Part shown: in pieces, positions 36,423 to 43,741 of the stretch | How positions within the stretch are numbered: position 1 is the stretch's first letter | Layout: each line of letters opens with the position of its first letter | Assembly (NCBI RefSeq): GCF_018917965.1 | Contig: NZ_JAHLPP010000001.1 | Coordinates: 372,001 to 436,000, forward strand | Reading direction: 5' to 3' | Source of the DNA: Pseudoflavonifractor sp. MSJ-37 | GTDB taxonomy: Bacteria > Bacillota > Clostridia > Oscillospirales > Oscillospiraceae | DNA length: 64,000 bases | Made by a program: the position numbers and the translations under genes | Notes under the pieces: generated by a model | What the model was told of the DNA's origin: nothing | The model's input: only the letters and a program-made list of their open reading frames with translations | Database searches by the model: none

Positions 36423-37046
36423 TTCTCCGTTCAAAGGGAGCGGTATGGTCCGCAGGACAGGTCCCGGGGCCAGCAGGCCCGCCGGGACCCAGAGCATGAG
36501 GCCCTCCGGCCCCAGAGAGGGCTGGCTCTCCCGCAGGGCCCGGCGGAGAGCGGCAGGAGAGAGCTCCTCAGCCCCGTCCCTCAGCGCCTCCAGCAGGAGC
36601 CTCCGTCCAATCTTCCGCGGGAAGAGCTGGAGGGGAGACACTGTGGAACCGTCGGACAGGCGCCACAGGTCCCCGAAGCGGCCGGTGTGGACAGAGCCGC
36701 CCCGGTCCTCCACGACGGTCCAGGTGAGGCTCAGGATACCGTCTGCCTCCCAGTGTCCCAGAAGAGAGATCTGGGCGGACCAGGGACGGAAGGGACGCCC
36801 CTCGTCTCGGGCCTGGTCCGCGGCGGCTCCGGCGGCCTCCAGGAGCGGCCCAGACCACCGGGCCCGCCAGAGGGCGGACAGGCGCTCATACCACCGGTCG
36901 ATCCGGCGGATGCCCCGCCCCTGGCTGGGGAGAGCGGGAAGGACACAGCAGACCGAGAGGACCGGCTGGCCCTCCTTCCGATAGGCGCGGGCGAAGCGCC
37001 GGGACCGGACCGGCGTGGGGGCGGGATGGATCGGCTGGACAGACAT
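36402..37046 (-). CDS. DUF3298-like protein of unknown function
   Basis: The 214-residue protein has an Arg-rich N-terminus and no signal peptide or membrane segment. The middle part (SLLGHWEADGILSLTWTVVEDRGG, then GRFGDLWRLSDGSTVSPLQLFP) resembles the DUF3298/RsiV-type domain, in which a beta-sheet strand is followed by DGS...LF. The typical RsiV membrane anchor is absent. The start is uncertain; GGAGGAGT lies upstream of the ATG. Function not predictable. Confidence 0.55.
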   Translation of the reverse strand: MSVQPIHPAPTPVRSRRFARAYRKEGQPVLSVCCVLPALPSQGRGIRRIDRWYERLSALWRARWSGPLLEAAGAAADQARDEGRPFRPWSAQISLLGHWEADGILSLTWTVVEDRGGSVHTGRFGDLWRLSDGSTVSPLQLFPRKIGRRLLLEALRDGAEELSPAALRRALRESQPSLGPEGLMLWVPAGLLAPGPVLRTIPLPLNGEGPSSSG

Positions 37047-37151
37047 GGCGGGACTCCTCCTTCCGGATCGGGCGGGACGATCTGGGCCAGCCTATGCGGG
37101 GCGGGCAGGACGGGTGCGGCTGTTGAGTGGGCAAAATGTGAAAAAGACCTG

Positions 37152-37180
37152 TTTACTTTGTGGATTTAGTTTGATAAAAT
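37152..37180 (+). promoter_or_regulatory. Promoter of the YerC-like gene
   Basis: TTTACT (37152-37157), a 17-base spacer and TAAAAT (37175-37180) lie 66 bases before the TTG start. Confidence 0.55.
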
Positions 37181-37246
37181 AGAGGTAGCGTCTCCTGTCC
37201 GTCGAGCAGAGACAGAGGGACGACGATCGAACGGGAGGGAACCGTT

Positions 37247-37558
37247 TTGGCAAAGATCATCAAGAAGGAGCAGAGCGACCTGCTCTATGAGACTATCCTT
37301 TCCCTGAGGGATCTGGATGAGTGCAAAAAATTCTTCTCTGACCTGTGTACCGTGGCGGAGCTCCGCTCCATGGAACAGCGCTTCGAGGTGGCGCTGCTCC
37401 TCAGCGACGGCATGATCTACAACGATATCCTGGAGCGCACCGGCGCCAGCAGTGCTACCATCAGCCGGGTGAACCGCTCTCTGCAGTACGGGGCCAATGG
37501 TTATCAGACCGTCCTGCCCCGGGTCAAGGAGAAGCTGAAGGCCGATGGCAAGCTATGA
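37247..37558 (+). CDS. YerC/YecD family TrpR-like regulator
   Basis: The 103-residue protein is a TrpR-fold DNA-binding protein of the YerC/YecD family: LYETILSLRDLDECKKFFSD, then the helix-turn-helix YNDILERTGASSATISRVNRSL. Family members are predicted repressors; the ligand is not known here. The start is a TTG with GGGAGGGA upstream. Its end overlaps the methyltransferase gene by 14 bases. Confidence 0.85.
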   Translation: MAKIIKKEQSDLLYETILSLRDLDECKKFFSDLCTVAELRSMEQRFEVALLLSDGMIYNDILERTGASSATISRVNRSLQYGANGYQTVLPRVKEKLKADGKL

Positions 37559-38303
37559 ATTCCTGGCCGGGTGCTATGATGAGCTGACCCGGGACGTGGG
37601 CTATCAGAAGTGGGCAGACTATCTGGAGCGGCACTTCGCCCGGTCGAAGCTGCCCATCCACACGGTGCTGGATCTGGCCTGCGGCACCGGGAGCCTCACC
37701 TGGGAGCTGGCCCGCCGGGGCTATGAGACGATCGGCGCGGACCGGTCTGAGGAGATGCTGGCTCAGGCCAACGAGAAGGGGCTGGAGCTGGGGCTCGACG
37801 TGCCGGAGAAGCCGATCTTCCTCCACCAGTCCATGGACGAGCTGGACCTCTACGGCACCATCGACGCCTGCGTCTGCTGTCTGGACAGCGTGAACTATGT
37901 GACCCGACCTGCTGTGCTGGCCAGGGCGTTCCAGCGGGTCCACCTCTTCCTCATGCCTGGCGGGCTCTTCCTCTTCGACATCAACACGCCGGAGAAGCTC
38001 CAGGCCCTGGATGGACAGGTGTTCCTGGATGAGACGGAGGACACCTACTGTGTCTGGCGGGCGGAGTATTCCAAGCGCCGCCGGATCTGCTCTTACGCCA
38101 TGGATATCTTCCGCCGGACGGAAGAAGGGCTGTGGGAGCGGGGCGAGGAGTTCCACGAAGAGTACGCCTATGAGCCGGACGAGCTGGAGGAGATGCTCCG
38201 GCAGGCCGGCTTCGTCTCGATCCGCCGCTGCGGCGAGCGGGTCATGCGCGCCCCAAGAGCGGGGGAACAGCGGATCTTTTTTATCGCACGAAAGGGAACA
38301 TGA
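37545..38303 (+). CDS. Class I SAM-dependent methyltransferase
   Basis: The 252-residue protein has the Rossmann-type motif I VLDLACGTGSLTWELA near residue 40, the acidic end of strand 2 in GADRSEEML, and CCLDSVNY as motif IV. It is a small-molecule-type methyltransferase; the substrate is unknown. It overlaps the YerC-like gene and is followed 3 bases later by hslO, so the three probably form an operon. Confidence 0.85.
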   Translation: MASYEFLAGCYDELTRDVGYQKWADYLERHFARSKLPIHTVLDLACGTGSLTWELARRGYETIGADRSEEMLAQANEKGLELGLDVPEKPIFLHQSMDELDLYGTIDACVCCLDSVNYVTRPAVLARAFQRVHLFLMPGGLFLFDINTPEKLQALDGQVFLDETEDTYCVWRAEYSKRRRICSYAMDIFRRTEEGLWERGEEFHEEYAYEPDELEEMLRQAGFVSIRRCGERVMRAPRAGEQRIFFIARKGT

Positions 38304-38306
38304 GAT

Positions 38307-39191
38307 ATGTCAGATCAGATCGTAAGAGTGCTGGCCAAGGACGCGCCGGTGAAGGCCAGCGCCATCTCCGCCCGGGACATGGTGGAGCGGGCACGGCAGA
38401 TCCACAAGACGCTGCCCGTGGCCACCGCCGCGCTGGGCCGAGCCCTGATGGGATGCTCCATGATGGGCGATCAGCTCAAGGAGGAGGACGGCTCCGTCAC
38501 CCTCCAGATCAAGGGCGGCGGTCCTCTGGGTTCCATCACCGTCACCTCTGACAGCTCCGGCAATGTCCGGGGCTATGTGCAGAACGGTGAGGTGGAGCTG
38601 GTGGAGAAGGCTCCCGGCAAGCTGGATGTAGGCCAGGCCGTGGGCACCGACGGCACCCTGACCGTCATCAAGGACATCGGTCTGAAGGAGCCCTATGTGG
38701 GCAGCATCGGCCTGCTGTCCGGCGAGATTGCCGACGATATCACCGCCTACTTCGCGGAGAGCGAGCAGATCCCCTCGGCCTGCGCGCTGGGCGTGCTGGT
38801 GGACAAGGACCAGAGCACCCTCTGTGCCGGCGGCTATCTGATCCAGCTCCTGCCCGGTGCGGACGACCGTGTGATCGACAAGATCGAGCAGGGCGTCCAC
38901 CGGGTGGGTCCTGTGACCAATGCGCTGAAGGAGGGCATCTCTGCTCTGGAGCTGGTGCGCCGGGTCCTCAGCGACTTCGAACTGGAGGTGGTGGAGGAGT
39001 CTCCGGTAGAGTACCGGTGCTACTGCAGCCGGGACCGGGTGACCCGCGCCCTCATCAGCATGGGACGGGAGGAGCTGTCCTCCCTGATCGAAGAGCAGGG
39101 CGAGGCCGAGCTGACCTGCCAGTTCTGTGATAAGGTCTATCACTACTCAAAAGAGGAGCTGGAGCAGCTCCTGGCGGATATGAAAAAATGA
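38307..39191 (+). CDS. hslO: Redox-regulated chaperone Hsp33
   Basis: Hsp33 is a holdase activated by oxidation of its zinc centre. The C-terminal zinc ligands are seen as CYCSRDR near residue 236 and CQFCDKVYHY near residue 270. The N-terminal part (SARDMVERARQIHKTLPVATAALGRAL; LQIKGGGPLGSITV) is typical. Length 294 fits. The hairpin right after the stop (CCGGCCGGAGGG pairing with CCCTCCGGCCGG) lacks a T-run. Confidence 0.95.
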   Translation: MSDQIVRVLAKDAPVKASAISARDMVERARQIHKTLPVATAALGRALMGCSMMGDQLKEEDGSVTLQIKGGGPLGSITVTSDSSGNVRGYVQNGEVELVEKAPGKLDVGQAVGTDGTLTVIKDIGLKEPYVGSIGLLSGEIADDITAYFAESEQIPSACALGVLVDKDQSTLCAGGYLIQLLPGADDRVIDKIEQGVHRVGPVTNALKEGISALELVRRVLSDFELEVVEESPVEYRCYCSRDRVTRALISMGREELSSLIEEQGEAELTCQFCDKVYHYSKEELEQLLADMKK

Positions 39192-39261
39192 CCGTTCCCC
39201 CGGCCGGAGGGAGCCTCCCCTCCGGCCGGAGAAAAAAGAATGAGAAAAATCGAATTTGTGG

Positions 39262-39290
39262 TTGACAACAGAGCGATGGCTTGTTATAAT
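39262..39290 (+). promoter_or_regulatory. Promoter of the tRNA cluster
   Basis: Perfect TTGACA (39262-39267) and TATAAT (39285-39290) are separated by 17 bases, 52 bases before tRNA-Val. Confidence 0.88.
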
Positions 39291-39342
39291 AACATCCGTC
39301 GCGTGAGACACGGCACGAGAGTGTCTCAGGCTCGGACGAACT

Positions 39343-39418
39343 GGGAGCATAGCTCAGCTGGTAGAGCGCATGCCTTACAAGCATGATGTCACAGGTTCGA
39401 GCCCTGTTGTTCCCACCA
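39343..39418 (+). tRNA. tRNA-Val(TAC)
   Basis: 76 bases with encoded CCA. Acceptor GGGAGCA pairs with TGTTCCC; the anticodon loop CTTACAA gives TAC. D- and T-arms (GTTCGAG) are canonical. Confidence 0.95.
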
Positions 39419-39423
39419 CATAT

Positions 39424-39500
<77 letters not shown>

Positions 39501-39503
39501 TAT

Positions 39504-39579
39504 GCCTCTGTAGCTCAGTTGGTAGAGCAGGGGATTGAAAATCCCCGTGTCGCTGGTTCGATTCCGGCCGGAGGCACCA
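39504..39579 (+). tRNA. tRNA-Phe(GAA)
   Basis: 76 bases with encoded CCA. Acceptor GCCTCTG matches the 3' side CGGAGGC; the anticodon loop TTGAAAA gives GAA. Confidence 0.95.
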
Positions 39580-39582
39580 AAG

Positions 39583-39610
39583 CCTCTGAGATGCGTACGC
39601 ATCTCAGAGG
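39583..39610. repeat. 28-bp perfect palindrome between tRNA-Phe and tRNA-Gly
   Basis: CCTCTGAGATGCGT is followed directly by its reverse complement, with no loop bases and no T-run. It lies in the tRNA precursor transcript. Confidence 0.9.
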
Positions 39611-39636
39611 TGTCCCTCGGGGCATCTGCATCCGAT

Positions 39637-39712
39637 GCAGGTGTAGCTCATCTGGTAGAGCGCCACCTTGCCAAGGTGGAGGTAGCGAGTTCGAGCCTCG
39701 TCACCTGCTCCA
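39637..39712 (+). tRNA. tRNA-Gly(GCC)
   Basis: 76 bases with encoded CCA. Acceptor GCAGGTG pairs with CACCTGC; the anticodon loop TTGCCAA gives GCC. Confidence 0.95.
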
Positions 39713-39745
39713 AACAAAAGAGGATAGGTCTCCTGTCCTCCATAT

Positions 39746-39819
39746 GGCGCCATAGCCAAGCGGTAAGGCAGAGCTCTGCAAAAGCTTTATCCCCAGTTCG
39801 ATTCTGGGTGGCGCCTCCA
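39746..39819 (+). tRNA. tRNA-Cys(GCA)
   Basis: 74 bases with encoded CCA. Acceptor GGCGCCA pairs with TGGCGCC; the anticodon loop CTGCAAA gives GCA. Confidence 0.95.
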
Positions 39820-39847
39820 AAAGCCCCGTATCATCATACGGGGCTTT
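39820..39847 (+). terminator. Terminator of the tRNA cluster
   Basis: A 12-bp perfect stem (AAAGCCCCGTAT / ATACGGGGCTTT) with a 4-base loop starts right after the tRNA-Cys CCA. Confidence 0.88.
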
Positions 39848-39913
39848 GTTCTATATCTGTACAAAAGCAGGACGATCCCGGATGGGACGATAGAGGATAA
39901 GGAGGCGGCAGCA

Positions 39914-40564
39914 GTGAGGGACAGACAGAGACAGGCCGTGATCGCGGCGGTGCTGGTCTTGGGCCTGACGGCCTGCGGCGGAGAGACGGCGGACAGCGGG
40001 ACGAGCGGAGGGAGTCTCCCGGCCCCCATGGGGACGGGTGAGCCTGCCGTCGAGACGCAGGCCCATCAGACGGCGGACACGACGGAGCTGACGGCGGTCC
40101 GGGCCAGGCTCCGGTCGGAGGGGAGCGTACTGGGCGCGGCCTATCTGGACTATGCCGGCGGCACAGAGCCGGAGGAGGACGGAACGGACTGGCTCCGGGG
40201 ATCGCCGTACCTCATGGATATGCCGTTCCTGACGGACTGTCCCGTCGTGGAGGGGGAGGGGAGCGAATGGTATGCCCTCATCCCGACCGGGGCGGAAGAC
40301 TGCATCCGGATCTGGCGGGCGGACCTGGCGGAAGACGGCACCATCCACCCGGCGGAGGATGTCCCATCCTATGAGGGCGGTCCCGGGGAGCCGGTGCTCC
40401 TCCGGTGCAACGTCAGCGACCTCTGGTCCAACGTCCTGATCGAGACTGCGGGACAGACCTTCCAGCCCTTCCTGTCTCTGAAGGACGGGCGGCTGGACAT
40501 GGGACCGGAGGTCTGCGACCTGACCCGGTATGAGGACGGTCCTGACGGAGGAACAGCCGGATGA
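39914..40564 (+). CDS. Predicted lipoprotein of unknown function
   Basis: The 216-residue protein starts at a GTG behind AGGAGGCGG. It has a short lipoprotein signal ending LTAC-GGE and a Gly/Ser/Thr-rich linker to about residue 60. The remaining ~150 residues form an acidic domain with no motif I recognise (two Cys pairs such as LTDCP and EDCIRIW could form disulfides). It sits alone between the tRNA cluster and the mobile element. Confidence 0.7.
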   Translation: MRDRQRQAVIAAVLVLGLTACGGETADSGTSGGSLPAPMGTGEPAVETQAHQTADTTELTAVRARLRSEGSVLGAAYLDYAGGTEPEEDGTDWLRGSPYLMDMPFLTDCPVVEGEGSEWYALIPTGAEDCIRIWRADLAEDGTIHPAEDVPSYEGGPGEPVLLRCNVSDLWSNVLIETAGQTFQPFLSLKDGRLDMGPEVCDLTRYEDGPDGGTAG

Positions 40565-40570
40565 GGATGA

Positions 40571-40605
40571 AAAAAGACCGTGAAGCGATACTTCACGGTC
40601 TTTTT
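40571..40605 (+). terminator. Strong intrinsic terminator after the lipoprotein gene
   Basis: A perfect 15-bp stem (40571-40585 with 40591-40605) with a 5-base loop has A-runs and T-runs on both sides, so it can serve both strands, including the tRNA-Ala fragment on the minus strand. Confidence 0.85.
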
Positions 40606-40606
40606 T

Positions 40607-40671
40607 TGGTGGACCTGATCGGATTCGAACCGACGACCCCTACAATGCGAATGTAGTGCGCTCCCAAACGG
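40607..40671 (-). pseudogene. 3' part of tRNA-Ala(CGC): left attachment site of the ICE
   Basis: On the minus strand the sequence folds as the 3' half of a tRNA: D-stem 3' arm GCGC, anticodon stem CTACA/TGTAG with loop TTCGCAT (anticodon CGC), T-arm GTCGG TTCGAAT CCGAT, acceptor 3' strand CAGGTCC and encoded ACCA. The matching 5' acceptor strand GGACCTG is absent in the following 100 bases, where mobile-element sequence begins. This is what an element inserted in a tRNA leaves at one end; an intact copy would be restored at the far end, outside the window. Confidence 0.75.
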
Positions 40672-40707
40672 TGCAGTTCTATGCGCCACAAACCACACAG
40701 GAAACTG

Positions 40708-40731
40708 CCGACAATAATCAGATATTGTCGG
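40708..40731. repeat. Inverted repeat near the left ICE end
   Basis: CCGACAATA pairs with TATTGTCGG over 6 bases, about 40 bases inside the element. It has no T-run on the needed side, so it may be an integrase or excisionase site rather than a terminator. Confidence 0.5.
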
Positions 40732-40822
40732 AAAAAAGCGAAAAAAATATATGGCCTTGTTCAATTCTTCACGGTACAAGCCAAGAAGCAAGCATCCTGC
40801 GATAACCAAGCTATTTTTCCCT

Positions 40823-40852
40823 ATTATACCCCGCCTATCTGTGAGATGTCAA
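40823..40852 (-). promoter_or_regulatory. Outward-facing promoter at the left ICE end
   Basis: On the minus strand perfect TTGACA (40847-40852) and TATAAT (40823-40828) are 18 bases apart. It points left, out of the element, through the tRNA-Ala fragment. No convincing gene lies downstream in the integrated state. Confidence 0.75.
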
Positions 40853-40890
40853 CACAATGGAGGAGATACAGTTCGCATCGGGGCAAAGGA

Positions 40891-40977
40891 ATGTTGAAAA
40901 ATGAAGATTTCGGACGATATGTTCGCATCCAAAAGCACGCTCGGCAGAGTGTGCTTTTTTATTATCATAGGAGGTAA
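40891..40977 (+). other. Leader reading frame with attenuator-like hairpin before repA
   Basis: A 28-codon frame (ATG 40891, MLKNEDFGRYVRIQKHARQ...) ends at TAA 40975-40977, inside the repA ribosome binding region. Within it, bases 40931-40957 form a hairpin (AAAGCACGCTC / GAGTGTGCTTT) followed by a run of six T, then AGGAGG. This resembles a leader-peptide attenuator controlling repA. AAAGGA directly abuts the ATG, so translation of the leader is uncertain. The 419-base gap 40565-40983 also holds the attachment site and outward promoter. Confidence 0.4.
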
Positions 40978-40983
40978 TCGTGT

Positions 40984-41940
40984 GTGAGTATTTCAACTGC
41001 ATTCGACTATTATTACGGCGATGAAAGCAGCCAATTTTCTTTTTACCGCATTCCCCGCCAGCTTGTCACAGGACAGCAATTCAAGAAAATCTCCACGGAC
41101 GCAAAGCTGCTGTACGGCCTCCTGCTTGACCGGATGGGCTTGTCTGCACGGAATAGCTGGTATGATGACGCCGGGCGTGTCTACATATTTTACACGCTGG
41201 ACGAAATTCAGGAGGACTTGAACTGCGGACATGAAAAAGCCGTCAAGCTTCTATCCGAGTTGGACACAGATAAGGGCTGCGGGCTGATCGAACGCATGAA
41301 GCAGGGGCAGGGCAAGCCGACCAAAATCTATGTCAAGCGCTTCACCACTCGCCAAGTGACCGCTGAAACCATTGTGCCGCAAGAGGTTCCAAGACTTCCG
41401 AAAATCGGAAGTCAAGAAGTCGAAAAATCGGAAGTCAAGAGTTCCGAAAAGCCGAAGTCAAGACTTCCGATTATCAGAAGTGCAGACTTCGGAAAATCGG
41501 ACGGTAATTATATTAAATCTAATCAAACTGATTTTAGCTATACTGATCCATCTATCCATCCATCACCTTCCACCGATGAGCAGAGATGGATGGATAGAAG
41601 CGAATACTTGAAAGAAATCAAAGAGAATATTGAGTACCCATTCCTTTGCCAGCAGTTCAACCGCGACGATGTGGACGAAGTGGTCGGGCTGATGGCGGAT
41701 GTGATGTGTTCCACCCAGCAAACGATTCGGATCGGCGGCAATGACATCCCGCTGACGCAGGTGCAGGCCCGTTTCTATCGGCTGGACTACTCCATGATGG
41801 TCTATGTCTTTGAGAGCCTGCACCGAAATACCACCAAAGTCCGCAACATCCGTGCTTATCTGCTGACTACGCTGTTCAATGCACCGTTGACGATGAATAA
41901 CTACTATCAGGCCGAAGTCCAACACGACTTCGGCCTTTGA
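40984..41940 (+). CDS. repA: RepA_N-type replication initiator (with DUF6017 C-terminus)
   Basis: The 318-residue protein begins with the RepA_N domain (FYRIPRQLVTGQQFKKISTDAKLLYGLLLDRM), which binds the origin, then a repetitive basic linker (~residues 130-175) and a C-terminal DUF6017-like helical domain (YPFLCQQFNRDDVDEVVGLMADVMCST). In conjugative elements such proteins permit autonomous replication of the excised circle. GTG start with AGGAGG 9 bases upstream. The linker is encoded by inverted repeats (41391-41500) that may be the origin. Base composition is lower in GC than the chromosome. Confidence 0.85.
   Translation: MSISTAFDYYYGDESSQFSFYRIPRQLVTGQQFKKISTDAKLLYGLLLDRMGLSARNSWYDDAGRVYIFYTLDEIQEDLNCGHEKAVKLLSELDTDKGCGLIERMKQGQGKPTKIYVKRFTTRQVTAETIVPQEVPRLPKIGSQEVEKSEVKSSEKPKSRLPIIRSADFGKSDGNYIKSNQTDFSYTDPSIHPSPSTDEQRWMDRSEYLKEIKENIEYPFLCQQFNRDDVDEVVGLMADVMCSTQQTIRIGGNDIPLTQVQARFYRLDYSMMVYVFESLHRNTTKVRNIRAYLLTTLFNAPLTMNNYYQAEVQHDFGL
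41391..41500. repeat. Iteron-like inverted repeats inside repA
   Basis: GACTTCCGA and TCGGAAGTC recur several times in ~110 bases; the first pair is a perfect 9-3-9 inverted repeat at 41393-41413, followed by degenerate copies. In RepA_N plasmids the replication origin lies within the rep coding region, so these are a candidate origin. Confidence 0.6.
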
Positions 41941-41950
41941 TTTTGGTTGA

Positions 41951-41977
41951 AAATGTGGCTCAAATTGAGACACATTT
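41951..41977. repeat. ICE palindrome copy 1 (upstream of the parB-like gene)
   Basis: A 27-base dyad: outer arms AAATGTG/CACATTT, inner arms CTCAA/TTGAG, central A, one mismatch (G/A) between arms. It lies 34 bases before the next start codon. Confidence 0.85.
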
Positions 41978-42010
41978 TTCGACATAAATCTTGAATACGG
42001 AGGTAAACCA

Positions 42011-43735
42011 ATGTCCAACGAAAAGAAAAACCCGCTGATCGGCGCGTTTCGGGCACCGCCCGTAGGAACGCCGCCTTCCCCCACACAGCCCGCAAAGCAG
42101 CCAGAGACGCCCAAGAATGTCAAAGCACCTGCGACTCCGCTTTCTGCCCCCATCCTCACCAAGCTGGAGGAGAGCAAGAAAACCGTTGAGCCTGCCAAGG
42201 ACGATAAGGCGGTCAAGGACGGCAAGCCCGCCGTAGCTGCGCCTGCACCCACCAAGCCGGAGGAGAGCAAGAAACCCGCTGAACCCGCCAAGGACGATAA
42301 GACCGTCAAGGACAGCAAGCCTGCCGCAGCTGCGCCCACTCCCACCAAGCCGGAGGAGGGCAAGAAACCTGCCGAGCCTGCCAAGGACGATAAGGCGGTC
42401 AAGGATGGTAAGCCCGCCGCAACTACGCCTGCTCCCACCAAGCCGGAAGAGGCAAAGAAGCCCGCTGAACCCGCCAAGGACGATAAGGCGGCCAAAGACG
42501 GCAAGCCTGCTGCGGCTGCGCCCGCACTCACCAAGCCGGAGGATGGCAAGAAACCCACAGAACCCGCCAAGGACGATAAGACCGTCAAGGACAGCAAGAC
42601 TGCCGCAGCCGCACCTGCTCCCACCAAACCGGAAGAGGGCAAGAAAACTATCGAGCCTGCCAAGGTGGATGCGGTCAAAAAGCCGGTGGGACAGGAAACG
42701 CCCACTGCATCAGCTACCCGCACTGCGGACGGCCCGAAAGGTTCTGCCGTGACCAAGGTATTTGAGGATCGTCTGGACGCACCTACCGAAGCTGACCTTT
42801 TTAAGCTGCCTACCCCCGGTGAGGGCGAGATTTACAGCATGGCAATCCATTCGGCCTATCTGAAGGACTTTCTGGATCACCCGTTCACGGTAAACCGCGA
42901 GACGCAGGATTACAAAGACCTGTTTGAGTCCATCAAGAATTACGGCATCCGTGAGCCGGTCCTCTGCCGTCCCGGACGCAACGGTGGACTGGAGATCATC
43001 TCCGGCCACCGCCGACATGACATTGGCGCACAGCTGAACTACCCCATTCCCGTTCTCATCGAGCGTGTGGACGAGGATGACGCGCAGATTCAGTGCGTAG
43101 ACGGCAACCTCCACCGCAAGGATATTCCGCTTTCGGAACTGGCCCGTGCCGCACAGATGAAGATGGACGCTTTGAAGCGCAAGGCAGGGCGGCGCTCCAA
43201 GGCAGACATTCTGGCCGGAAAAGAGCCGATGAAGCGGAGCGATGAGCAGGTCGGTGAAGATCTGGGTATGAGCCGTGCCAGCGTACAGCGATTGATGCGC
43301 GTCAATCAGCTGGAGGAGCCGCTGAAAAAGATGGTGGACAAGAAGGAATTGCCGCTGGCCACCGCCGAGCAGATTTCTCACATGAAGCCCGCCGAACAGA
43401 AAACGCTGGCTGACGCCATCGAAAAAGAGGGCGGCAAAGTCCCCTCCAAGACGGAAGCGGTCAAGCTCAAGGAAGAGAGCCGCGCCGGTACGCTGACCCC
43501 GCAGAAGATCGAGAAGTCGGTAGCGCCCACGAAGCGGGAGATCGACCCTCCGCTGAAGGTCACTTTTCAGGACGATGAACTGCGCCCCTACTTCCCAGAG
43601 AAGGGAACGACAGTTGCTACCGTCAAACGCACGATGTTTGAGGCGATGGATCTCCGCAAAAGGTCGCTTGAACGGCAAAAAGCAAAAACGCAGGCAGAAA
43701 ATGACGGCAAAAAACGGTCTGAACCGGCGAGGTGA
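42011..43735 (+). CDS. ParB/Spo0J-like protein with N-terminal tandem repeats
   Basis: The 574-residue protein has a short N-terminus, five complete and one partial 31-residue Lys/Pro/Ala/Glu repeats (residues 50-~218), then a ParB core. The nuclease/CTPase-like motif is ISGHRRHDIGAQ near residue 336 and VDGNLHRKDIPLSELA follows; the helix-turn-helix is DEQVGEDLGMSRASVQRLMRV. It probably stabilises or partitions the element, or regulates it; no parA gene is seen nearby. RBS GGAGGTAA. Confidence 0.85.
   Translation: MSNEKKNPLIGAFRAPPVGTPPSPTQPAKQPETPKNVKAPATPLSAPILTKLEESKKTVEPAKDDKAVKDGKPAVAAPAPTKPEESKKPAEPAKDDKTVKDSKPAAAAPTPTKPEEGKKPAEPAKDDKAVKDGKPAATTPAPTKPEEAKKPAEPAKDDKAAKDGKPAAAAPALTKPEDGKKPTEPAKDDKTVKDSKTAAAAPAPTKPEEGKKTIEPAKVDAVKKPVGQETPTASATRTADGPKGSAVTKVFEDRLDAPTEADLFKLPTPGEGEIYSMAIHSAYLKDFLDHPFTVNRETQDYKDLFESIKNYGIREPVLCRPGRNGGLEIISGHRRHDIGAQLNYPIPVLIERVDEDDAQIQCVDGNLHRKDIPLSELARAAQMKMDALKRKAGRRSKADILAGKEPMKRSDEQVGEDLGMSRASVQRLMRVNQLEEPLKKMVDKKELPLATAEQISHMKPAEQKTLADAIEKEGGKVPSKTEAVKLKEESRAGTLTPQKIEKSVAPTKREIDPPLKVTFQDDELRPYFPEKGTTVATVKRTMFEAMDLRKRSLERQKAKTQAENDGKKRSEPAR
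42158..42664 (+). repeat. 93-bp tandem repeat in the parB-like gene
   Basis: Five full 93-bp units (42158-42622) and a partial sixth encode TKPEE(S/G/A)KKPAEPAKDD-type 31-residue repeats. Units differ at a few codons only, so copy number may vary between strains. Confidence 0.9.
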
Positions 43736-43741
43736 TGGAGT

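Noticed and set aside
39192..39240. Terminator after hslO
   Set aside because: Strong hairpin (CCGGCCGGAGGG with CCCTCCGGCCGG) but followed by A-run, not T-run, on the coding strand; noted in the hslO entry only.
40369..40809. Minus-strand frame across the tRNA-Ala fragment and terminator
   Set aside because: It crosses a tRNA sequence and a strong terminator and has no ribosome binding site, although the outward promoter lies upstream of it.
41391..41500. CRISPR array
   Set aside because: Repeats are short, imperfect, without regular spacers, and lie inside the repA coding frame.
42158..42664. CRISPR array
   Set aside because: Direct 93-bp tandem repeats with no spacers that encode a continuous protein repeat.
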